Below are positions 31,801-37,164 of a stretch of 37,164 nt of DNA, one piece after another. The notes below the pieces were generated by a model. It was not told the origin of the DNA, did no database searches, and saw only the letters and a list, made by a program, of their open reading frames with translations. The number at the start of each line of letters is the position of its first letter. Position 1 is the stretch's first letter. A program made the translations under genes and the position numbers. Where the stretch lies: assembly GCA_029247265.1 (NCBI GenBank), contig JAQWLN010000216.1, positions 1 to 37,164 on the forward strand, read 5' to 3'. Source of the stretch: Fuerstiella sp. (GTDB lineage: Bacteria; Planctomycetota; Planctomycetia; Planctomycetales; Planctomycetaceae).

Positions 31801-32621
31801 TCCGTCGACGCACGCACCATGGTTTCGGTACGTTCCTTCGAACCTTTCGGAAACGTCTGTCCACGTTCGTAGGTACATCGCACCAGGCTGAACCAGGCAC
31901 GCAGGTACTTGACTTCGGCATTCAACCGTTCCAGGTAAGCGTCCTCATCCGTGGTCCTGTCGATGAACGGTGGAAACGCCTTATACTGGGTCTCGTACTG
32001 GTCGTGTGCAGTCTGGTAAATGGCCTTTGCCTGTTCAATTAATGTACGCGCCTGCTGCTGCAGCTGTCCTGTCGTGTCAGCATTTGAAGGTGATTCCGCG
32101 TCCCAGATCAAAGACCGGGCACGTTCAAATAACAACTCGCCCAATTCCGAATTCGCAAACGCTGCACGAACGTGTTGAGGATGTTCAGACGTAAACTTCT
32201 TAAGGGACTGTTCCGCTCGAGTAAGTGCCTGTTCGCGATCTTCCGGTACTCTGGACGCCGCCGCCATTTCGCGATACGTGACACCTCGTTCCAGATCTAG
32301 GGTATCCGTCAACTCAGCAGGCAGGTCAACCCGTTTCGCGAGGGCGTCCACATACTCCAATGTGGTGTCGAAGAACTTTCGCTGCCTCAGCCCTTCGATG
32401 AATGCAGTGTGCGGTTCATCAGCGTGAACCGGGGTCAGCCCGGCAAGTACGGCCCCGGCAATTGCCGCGCACAGTATTAAAGTGTTGCCCGCGGCCCTGG
32501 GGAATGCCCCAGGGCAGCCACCCGTCGTGCCGCAGGCGATCGCTGCAAATGGGGTTAAGGACCATGCTCTCAGCAATTTGTTAGACAAATGAGTCCACCT
32601 GAAGGGTCTGAATAGCTGCAT
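28833..32621 (-). CDS. Giant TPR protein with single membrane anchor and Lys/Ala-rich tail
   Basis: A 1262-residue protein from ATG 32621; the frame is open to 32780 and the start is uncertain (ATG 32651 is possible, and neither has a good ribosome site). The N-terminal export signal is NTLILCAAIAGAVLAGLTPV, preceded by a long stretch encoded by a palindrome (32495-32514). Residues ~70-1060 are helical TPR-like repeats, e.g. RAEQSLKKFTSEHPQHVRAA, LNRALGIYNEMLSHKSDHPS, IRLGQVYRDLNEPLNAANTY and YFQKAHAAYQDILDRNLAEG. After an acidic Gln/Glu linker comes one membrane helix (about 1090-1113, VVIVLLALAAGGGFAFYKLM), then a strongly basic ~150-residue tail with AARYKAAKAAKVRAAAAAA and repeated KKK/KRVKK, like histone H1. 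It is the first gene of the operon. Likely a periplasmic scaffold anchored in the inner membrane with the tail in the cytoplasm. Confidence 0.85.
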   Translation of the reverse strand: MQLFRPFRWTHLSNKLLRAWSLTPFAAIACGTTGGCPGAFPRAAGNTLILCAAIAGAVLAGLTPVHADEPHTAFIEGLRQRKFFDTTLEYVDALAKRVDLPAELTDTLDLERGVTYREMAAASRVPEDREQALTRAEQSLKKFTSEHPQHVRAAFANSELGELLFERARSLIWDAESPSNADTTGQLQQQARTLIEQAKAIYQTAHDQYETQYKAFPPFIDRTTDEDAYLERLNAEVKYLRAWFSLVRCTYERGQTFPKGSKERTETMVRASTEFEAIHTARRSNPIGLQSRLMMGKCFQEQDDLNRALGIYNEMLSHKSDHPSVQLLKSIALQYRLICLNHEKKNDFQLVLQEAEVWLKDKSNRTRVFSEIGLGILWEKSIAEEKLGQDRAIEARLRNTMLRQALTDSKQVARFPGPYREPAVAMGRRLNAELGEKDAVPKDFDTAFERARGMVSQLKGLNEVLQKAKSSEEKQKARQAIDFQLNEVGRLFALALSLRDEKTDTKAVAQARYLLSYVYMRQRKSFDAIILAQYCMTTDRLNDPDSALSATEIAIEAAVQAFNDAGTDKKFELDLLKGICELIVEQYPQSARGNEARIRLGQVYRDLNEPLNAANTYLTVPSDYSEYGSARMQAGQSYWLAWVMAMSDIESGVQPEKDEETVKKWKTDAAGLMLEGITAARAKLGANANPTPEIAAAEVSLATINNMNGQFAETIKRLNAGGANSVLKLLEVAKGQARPETGITSSAFAGQAYRLLLRAYVGTQKVAEALQTMNKLEAVGGQDTAAVYTQLGQELQEELKRLKAAGEAEQLATTRKSFEQFLGKVSENRENMDYNSLVWIGETYFGLGQGTQEDVVAASGYFQKAHAAYQDILDRNLAEGGSVIAVKLRIVRCSRAQGQFEEGVSLAQSILNETPLSLDVQFEAAHTLSDWGAAEGGQPDKLLAAIEGVENAKGEKSIWGWSGITRKLQARQSSADWEQLKERFLEARFEYVNSRFRYAKTEASDGDVQLKSGLAEITIFIQVFTDLDDAWFGKFDKLYQDTQLALGQPQTPLERPSAPEVLMAQEETEGVDEAEQQQTTESVAPPAEGTSLIVVIVLLALAAGGGFAFYKLMSKPLQRRRPALQPGVGSFTPPRGAGGGDTGGAPDFGALEAAGAATGAAVAAPPRKKKVASKAGSQSATDPTQRPAKKKRVLTPEEAARYKAAKAAKVRAAAAAATKGEGGEAAAPKKKAVKRVKKSVASDSAAVPKKKVRKRSPQPPTE
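32495..32514. repeat. GC-rich palindrome inside the predicted N-terminus
   Basis: CCCTGGGGAATGCCCCAGGG has perfect 8-bp arms around four bases. It lies in frame upstream of the export-signal helix of the giant TPR protein, in residues that look unlike coding sequence, so the true start may be downstream. Confidence 0.45.
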
Positions 32622-33080
32622 GTCTGGTGACCGTAATGCCCCCCGCAACATAAAGTGCCGATGCGGGAATGATGTGTACGTCGGTGAATTCAGGGACAGG
32701 ATTCGTCTTGTGCACAATACGCAGAATAGCCGGAACGGCAACAAAACGAGGCCACATGAGCGACCGATGACTGGTAACAAACACCATGATTAACCGGGAA
32801 ATCATCGCCTGATTCCATTGAGAATACTAAGTTTTGGGGGAAATCGCAAAGATGTCAGTGGATAAAGCGGGTTGCCTTCTGCGGCTGGGTGTTGCCGCCC
32901 AATCATGGCCGAAGATCCCGGTTTTCAAACATTCTGAATGCAGGGTGGTTCCCGACGTCCACGAACTGCAGGTCTTTTCGTTCGCCAAATAACCGAGACC
33001 CTTACTTCCGCAAAATGGCGGCACCGCTGAAAATCCGTGTATGATGGCGGATAACCGGGATTAAACACTCAGGATTTCCA
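32622..33080. other. Divergent promoter region
   Basis: This 459-nt region separates the divergent giant TPR gene and EF-hand gene. Open frames run into it on both strands but show no family resemblance. No confident promoter was found. AGGA lies 6 nt before the ATG at 33081. Confidence 0.4.
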
Positions 33081-34793
33081 ATGAATTCCTACCCCTACTT
33101 CTTACCTGCCACGGCAGACTCAGACAGACCACCCGCCAGGGCAAACTTGCGGTCCCTGCTGCGACTGCCAGTTTTTCTGCTGCTGCCGGCGGTGCTCGCA
33201 TGTCCTGAATCCGTCGCGGCGGATCCGAAATTGTCCGTCGATCGAGCGGTCATGGTAATCATGGCCCCCGAAGGCCCGGTTCTGGCCGAAATAAACATCT
33301 CAGTCGACGGGCAGGCTTATCGTTTGTGGGTCACCAACTTCCTGGCACATCGTGTTGACGTCAACAACGATGGCACTCTAAGCATGAGTGAGTTGCAGTT
33401 AATCCCGGAACGACTGCTGCAGCAAACAAACGCTCGCACCGCGAAGCGAGTCCTGCGCAGCGTGACGGGCGACAAAACGGCAGAAACAACGTCGGTCGAT
33501 GATTTCACCAAATGGTTTGCGGACCAGTTAAGCCGAAGTTTTGACGTTGTCGCAGCAGCCGTCAATGCGTCGGAAGCAGTGCGACTGGCGGCGCTGGTCG
33601 ACGGTGACGGCGATGGTGCCATATCGCGCGAAGAACTCATCGCCGGAAGTCACGCCCTGCGGTTTCGAGATCTCGACGACGACCAGACTTTCACAGCGGC
33701 AGAACTGATGCCGTTTCGAGACCCGCGAAATCAGAATGCCGCCGTCGTGCCCGATGCTGCCAATCTGCCCTTTGTGCAGCTTAACGACGAAGAGTCACTG
33801 ACACGCACAGCCGAACAGATTGTTTCTCGTTATGGCGACGACATCACCATCGATCCGGCAAAATTGCGCCTTCCCGAGGCAGCCATCGCCGGCATCGACG
33901 ACAACAGTGATTTAAAACTGAACGCCGCAGAAACGAAACAGTTTCTGGCCGCTCCGGTTTTTCATCTGACGCTCAACGTGCAACTGGCCGAAGCGGCCAA
34001 CAGAAGTAACCTGGTAGCGGATGTGTCACCGGCAGCTCAATCCTTTGTGAAATCAACCACCGAAAAGCGAGGGCGAATGAAACTGGCCATTGACGACATG
34101 CCGCTGGAAATCCGTGCACGAGGCGGCAGCGCACGTTCGCGGGACATCATGGTCGACTTTCTGCTGCAGCGATCTTCGCTGTACGACAAAGACAAGAACG
34201 GATATTTCACAGATGACGAATATCCCGAGTTTCAATCTCAGATGTCCCAGTATCTGGCCAATGCCGATTTTCAAAGCGTCGACCTGAACGGCGACGAAAT
34301 GGTCCTGCGGCAGGAAATCAAGACCTACATCGAACGCGATGCCATCGCCACACAAAGCCGCATCGAAGTCAGCGTTAAGCAGGACGGTAAGACCCTGTTC
34401 AAACTGCTGGACGATAACAAGGACCGTCGTCTGGCCGGCCGCGAACTGCTGGAAGGGTTCGACATCCTCATGAAATACGACCTGAACAAAGATCAGAAAC
34501 TCACAGAATCCGAACTGGGAACTGCGTATTCTCTGCAGATCGGCCTCGGCCAGCCCGCCTCACTGCGCATGAATTCCATGCAGGCGATGAACATGGCGGC
34601 GCGTTCCACGGATGCCATCCTTCCCGGCGTCAGCGGATTAAGCGGACCGGAATGGTTCCGCCGCATGGACCGTAACCAGGACCGCGACGTATCGTATCGA
34701 GAATTCCTGGCGCCCCGGTCCATCTTTGAGCAACTGGACATAGACAACAACGGTCTGCTGAGTGCCACAGAAGCCGAGGCCCTGGCAGAATAG
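33081..34793 (+). CDS. Exported protein with about ten EF-hand calcium motifs
   Basis: A 570-residue exported protein. The start has AGGA 6 nt upstream; the signal is long, with the hydrophobic core LPVFLLLPAVLACPESVAA. About ten EF-hand-like loops run along the chain: DVNNDGTLSMSE, DGDGDGAISREE, DLDDDQTFTAAE, DDNSDLKLNAAE, DKDKNGYFTDDE, DLNGDEMVLRQE, DDNKDRRLAGRE, DLNKDQKLTESE, DRNQDRDVSYRE and DIDNNGLLSATE. Several keep Asp/Asn at positions 1, 3 and 5 and Glu at 12 and should bind Ca2+; others have lost the Gly at position 6 or are otherwise weak. A beta-rich segment (VFHLTLNVQLAEAANRSNL onward, about residues 300-345) lies in the middle. It is likely a periplasmic or surface calcium-binding protein. 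The 84-bp repeat lies just downstream. Confidence 0.85.
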   Translation: MNSYPYFLPATADSDRPPARANLRSLLRLPVFLLLPAVLACPESVAADPKLSVDRAVMVIMAPEGPVLAEINISVDGQAYRLWVTNFLAHRVDVNNDGTLSMSELQLIPERLLQQTNARTAKRVLRSVTGDKTAETTSVDDFTKWFADQLSRSFDVVAAAVNASEAVRLAALVDGDGDGAISREELIAGSHALRFRDLDDDQTFTAAELMPFRDPRNQNAAVVPDAANLPFVQLNDEESLTRTAEQIVSRYGDDITIDPAKLRLPEAAIAGIDDNSDLKLNAAETKQFLAAPVFHLTLNVQLAEAANRSNLVADVSPAAQSFVKSTTEKRGRMKLAIDDMPLEIRARGGSARSRDIMVDFLLQRSSLYDKDKNGYFTDDEYPEFQSQMSQYLANADFQSVDLNGDEMVLRQEIKTYIERDAIATQSRIEVSVKQDGKTLFKLLDDNKDRRLAGRELLEGFDILMKYDLNKDQKLTESELGTAYSLQIGLGQPASLRMNSMQAMNMAARSTDAILPGVSGLSGPEWFRRMDRNQDRDVSYREFLAPRSIFEQLDIDNNGLLSATEAEALAE

Positions 34794-34806
34794 ATCCGAC
34801 GACGGT

Positions 34807-34890
34807 GTTTCACGATGACTTGCGGACGCGAAGAACGCAGGCACAAAGCAGTTTCGTCGCTCCCACGAGCCAGTACCGTCTCCGACAATA
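34807..34890 (+). repeat. 84-bp interspersed element, copy B
   Basis: Ungapped match to copy A (25387-25470), same orientation, in the 110-nt gap between the EF-hand gene and the DUF2007 gene. The frame of the downstream gene is open through it, but its ribosome site and start lie after it. Confidence 0.65.
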
Positions 34891-34903
34891 CGCATTCCGC
34901 TCT

Positions 34904-35587
34904 ATGCCCGACACCAACACAAAACCGCTGACGGTCGCAACCTACACGTCTGGCCCGCGAGCTCATCTTGCCAAATCCATTCTGGAAAGAAATGGCATTC
35001 AGACGGCCGTCGTCGGAGATCAAATCGCAGACACACTGGGGTATATTGGAGTCGTCGTCACTAAAGTCGAACTGCTGGTTCGTCACTCAGACGCAGAGGA
35101 AGCGCGTCGGCTGCTGTCGGAATGGGAACGGAACGGCAGCTCCGGAATGCAGGACCGCTGGGGCAGCGAAACCCGTATGGGCTGGCTGTGCAGTGACTGT
35201 TCAGAAATCAACGTATCAAACTTTGATGAATGCTGGTCGTGCTCGGCAACGCGACCGCATAATGCTGAACTTGTGCCGTTGCCGGACTACGTGGAAGCCA
35301 GCCCCGATCCCCCGGACCTCATCACAGCACCGGAAAATACCGATCCGTCTCCCTACCGAGTTCCGCACATCGAAAATCTGCCAAACCGGCCGGCCGCCGA
35401 TGTACATCTCATCGACCGTACGTTTCGCAGCGCAGTGCTCGGCATTGGAATTCCACCGCTGGCACCATACAGCTTCGGTCTGGCATGTCGCTGCGTCGGT
35501 GCAGGTGGCCCCACATCGAAAGTCTGGGCAGCCATGTGCATCAGCGCCGTCACAATGCTGTTGTGGCTGGCGATATTCGTTTCCTGA
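34904..35587 (+). CDS. DUF2007 / RanBP2-type zinc finger membrane protein
   Basis: A 227-residue protein. The frame is open from 34805, but ATG 34904 starts the recognisable domain and the upstream codons lie in an interspersed repeat. Residues ~8-75 match DUF2007 (putative signal-transducing fold): VATYTSGPRAHLAKSILERN, GIQTAVVGDQ, SDAEEARRLLSEWE. Next is a RanBP2-type zinc finger, MGWLCSDCSEINVSNFDECW followed by SCSATRP, with the W-x-C-x2-C...N...C-x2-C pattern. After a Pro/Asp-rich linker there are two hydrophobic segments (VLGIGIPPLAPYSFGLAC; VWAAMCISAVTMLLWLAIFV), so it is probably anchored in the membrane with the N-terminal domains in the cytoplasm. No ligand is known. A cytoplasmic sensor or adaptor role is plausible but unproven. 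Confidence 0.8.
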   Translation: MPDTNTKPLTVATYTSGPRAHLAKSILERNGIQTAVVGDQIADTLGYIGVVVTKVELLVRHSDAEEARRLLSEWERNGSSGMQDRWGSETRMGWLCSDCSEINVSNFDECWSCSATRPHNAELVPLPDYVEASPDPPDLITAPENTDPSPYRVPHIENLPNRPAADVHLIDRTFRSAVLGIGIPPLAPYSFGLACRCVGAGGPTSKVWAAMCISAVTMLLWLAIFVS

Positions 35588-35909
35588 CAGACCTAGCCGC
35601 GGCAGTGACAGCGCGGTGAGCGCCGGTCATCAAACGCTGATCACCGAGCGACAGATCGAATCGGTCAATCCGACAACAGGCGAAACTACGGCAAAAGTTG
35701 CCGAAACAATTCGCAACCCGTGTGGGCTGCGGCCAGTTCGGTCGTATCACGGCGTCGGTCATGACGAAGATCCGGATGAGTTAAGAAATGTGGGCACTTT
35801 GCTTCGGCATGCTGCCGCGTCCGTGCCGACAGAATATTTAGCCCATGCTACATTTCATGTGGGCACTTTACGTGCTGGACGTACGTCGGCTGTTTCCGGA
35901 GAACGTGCA
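35588..35909. other. Intergenic region with a 13-bp direct repeat
   Basis: This 322-nt gap lies upstream of the outer-membrane protein gene. ATGTGGGCACTTT occurs twice in the same orientation, at 35788-35800 and 35857-35869 (69 nt between starts, the second 41 nt before the gene start), which suggests paired regulator sites or two promoter elements. The frame is open through it but shows no coding character. Confidence 0.45.
35788..35869 (+). promoter_or_regulatory. Pair of 13-bp direct repeats upstream of outer-membrane protein gene
   Basis: Two exact ATGTGGGCACTTT copies (35788-35800, 35857-35869). The shared core continues as GC or AC. They do not have GG-N10-GC spacing, so they are not sigma-54 promoters. 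Confidence 0.4.
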
Positions 35910-36833
35910 ATGCTGTGCTTATTTTTCAAACGAAAATTCCTGGTGCTTGTTGCCTGTTCTGCCCTGACATCGAATGCGGCGCTCGCGCAGGACAACGGCT
36001 GCAGTGTCCTGGAAGGCTGCAATTCCTGTGATCGAGTTGAACAAATCTTCAGCCCGTGTCAGGTGTGCTGCGGCACGCTGTTCCAGTGGAGCTGTACCAC
36101 GACCTGCACCGGCGGCCCCGATCTGGATGCACCGCTGGTCACCGACCGTCCTGACTTCACCGAAGCCAGTTCTACTGTCGGCAAAGGTGTTGCTCAGCTG
36201 GAAATCGGCTACACGTTTACTCGTGAGGATGATGCCACTCATTCGCATTCGTTCCCGGAGTCGCTGTTGCGCTATGGTATTATGCAGGACTGGCTTGAGC
36301 TGCGAGTCGCGTGGACAGACAATCTGCAGGAAACCAATGGCCGACAGGTCAGCGGAACAGACGATCTGTACCTGGGGTTCAAGATCGGCCTGACGCCTCA
36401 GCAGGGAATCCTGCCGGAAATGGCACTGATCCCGCAGATGACCATTCCCACCGGAGCCGCCCGATTTACGGCCAGTGATGCAATGCCTGGTGCCAACTGG
36501 ATCTACGGCTGGGAAATCAATGACTTTGTGTCCACCGCCGGCAGTACACAGTTCAATCGCTCTGTCGACGACGGCAGTGGAGAAAACTACACCGAATGGG
36601 CACAGTCATGGACAGTCGCTTATTCGCTGTGCGACCAGATTGGGGCCTACACAGAATGGTTCGCGCTGATTCCGCACTCGGCAGATACCGCCATGACGGA
36701 ACACTACGTGAACGGCGGATTTACTTATCTGCTGACCAACGACATTCAGTGGGATGTTCGTATCGGCACCGGCCTGAACGCCGCCGCCGACGATTACTTC
36801 ATCGGCACGGGCCTCTCGCTCAGGTACTACTAA
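35910..36833 (+). CDS. Probable outer-membrane beta-barrel protein (phenol MetA-type transporter family)
   Basis: A 307-residue exported protein. The frame is open from 34968, but ATG 35910 has GGAG 8 nt upstream and begins a signal peptide (FLVLVACSALTSNAALA). A Cys-rich stretch follows (eight Cys between residues ~30 and 69, e.g. GCSVLEGCNSC and PCQVCCG), which is unusual. From LVTDRPDFTEASSTVGKGVA onward the protein matches the MetA-type transporter family (PF13557-like): alternating amphipathic strands, ETNGRQVSGTDDLYLGFKIG, LIPQMTIPTGAARFTASD, and the C-terminal DDYFIGTGLSLRYY ending in an aromatic residue, as in outer-membrane barrels. It may form an outer-membrane channel; the cargo is unknown. 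The Cys-rich N-terminus is probably periplasmic. Confidence 0.8.
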   Translation: MLCLFFKRKFLVLVACSALTSNAALAQDNGCSVLEGCNSCDRVEQIFSPCQVCCGTLFQWSCTTTCTGGPDLDAPLVTDRPDFTEASSTVGKGVAQLEIGYTFTREDDATHSHSFPESLLRYGIMQDWLELRVAWTDNLQETNGRQVSGTDDLYLGFKIGLTPQQGILPEMALIPQMTIPTGAARFTASDAMPGANWIYGWEINDFVSTAGSTQFNRSVDDGSGENYTEWAQSWTVAYSLCDQIGAYTEWFALIPHSADTAMTEHYVNGGFTYLLTNDIQWDVRIGTGLNAAADDYFIGTGLSLRYY

Positions 36834-36904
36834 CGGCCCGGTTGATCGACGATTTCGACAGGCTTCAAAAAGATCATCGGTGCCTCCCGTGCTCTTCATC
36901 TCAG

Positions 36905-37014
36905 GGGTACCACCGGCTCGGCCGGTGCCTCAGTGATTCAGCAGCTTAGCCAAACACAACACTGGCAAAGCCAGTGGTACCCAGCAGCCGGGGCACTGGC
37001 AAAGCCAGATGGGG
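36905..37014. repeat. CACTGGC/GCCAGTG palindromic intergenic repeat, copy 3 (three arms)
   Basis: GGGTACCACCGGCTCGGCC (36905-36923, GGTG following), CACTGGCAAAGCCAGTGG (36960-36977) with flanking GTACCC, and a third arm GGCACTGGCAAAGCCAGATG (36992-37011). The first two arms face each other as in copies 1 and 2; the extra third arm is unique to this copy. It lies 72 nt after the outer-membrane protein stop and ends about 75 nt before an IS110-like transposase start. Confidence 0.7.
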
Positions 37015-37088
37015 ATGAAAAGCCTGTTGCTCACGAATCAGCTACGATGCTGGTTGGTGAATTAGACAACACATCGGGAGCAACAGAC

Positions 37089-37164
37089 ATGACAAGTTTA
37101 ACGGTGCACGCTGGAATTGACTATCACGATGACACAATTCGTGTCTGCGTACTTAACGACGAAG
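37089..37164 (+). mobile_element. IS110-like transposase, N-terminal 25 codons (cut by window edge)
   Basis: ATG 37089 has GGGAG 8 nt upstream. The translation begins MTSLTVHAGIDYHDDTIRVC and continues VLNDE, matching the N-terminus of IS110-family DEDD transposases, where GIDxxxxxxxVCVL carries the first catalytic Asp (residue 11). The gene runs off the window. The left end of the element cannot be placed, but must lie between the previous gene's stop (36833) and 37089. IS110-group elements encode their guide (bridge) RNA in this non-coding end. Only 25 residues are visible, so the call is tentative. Confidence 0.6.

Noticed and set aside
34805..34903. N-terminal extension of the DUF2007 protein
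   Set aside because: It is encoded by the 84-bp interspersed repeat, which also occurs outside genes at 25387-25470.
34968..35909. Upstream half of the 621-codon frame ending at 36833
   Set aside because: The first part is an out-of-frame shadow of the DUF2007 gene and then non-coding DNA; the real start is ATG 35910 with signal peptide.
17904..37014. CRISPR array from repeated CACTGGC units
   Set aside because: Copies are kilobases apart, palindromic and without regular spacers.

Overview
The window looks like chromosomal DNA of a planctomycete (phylum Planctomycetota, probably Planctomycetales). The basis is the gene content, not any alignment. It has five type I sulfatases, a PVC-type cytochrome c protein ending in a CxxCH haem domain, several SUMF1-domain proteins, a TIGR02999-like ECF sigma factor, a Tat-exported Gfo/Idh/MocA oxidoreductase, and a TPR/TolQ/ExbD/ExbD operon. 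Base composition is moderately GC-rich and genes are loosely packed. No rRNA, tRNA or CRISPR array was seen.

Region 1 (1-9.7 kb) is a sulfatase region. It starts with the 3' end of a sulfatase, followed by a damaged locus. There the first half of an ECF sigma factor is joined out of frame to the last part of a SUMF1 domain, which carries an in-frame TGA and is followed by a second SUMF1 domain. Two overlapping sulfatases on + (3.0-6.7 kb) and two on - (6.75-9.7 kb) follow and converge at about 6.74 kb. All four have a CxPSR or CxPTR active site and a secretion signal, as expected for breakdown of sulfated polysaccharide outside the cytoplasm.

Region 2 (9.7-18 kb, + strand) holds the PVC-type haem protein, an Amt ammonium transporter with a good sigma-54 (-24/-12) promoter candidate and a clear terminator, and a SUMF1-like/Gfo-Idh-MocA gene pair.

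Region 3 (18-25.2 kb) has, on -, a small exported protein, UbiE/MenG, an exported CPFC-motif protein, and two neighbouring envelope proteins sharing one C-terminal domain. A sodium:solute symporter lies on +.

Region 4 (25.5-32.6 kb, -) is one probable operon: a giant TPR protein with one membrane anchor and a histone-like Lys/Ala tail, a second repeat protein, TolQ/ExbB, and two ExbD proteins. It looks like a proton-driven envelope machine and is the best candidate for an undescribed system here.

Region 5 (33-37.2 kb, +) has a protein with about ten EF-hands, a DUF2007/RanBP2-zinc-finger membrane protein, a probable outer-membrane beta-barrel protein, and the first codons of an IS110-like transposase next to a palindromic repeat.

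Three families of short interspersed repeats lie between genes: a CACTGGC/GCCAGTG palindrome (3 loci), an 84-bp element (2 loci) and a GTGCGTGC/GCACGCAC palindrome (3 loci).
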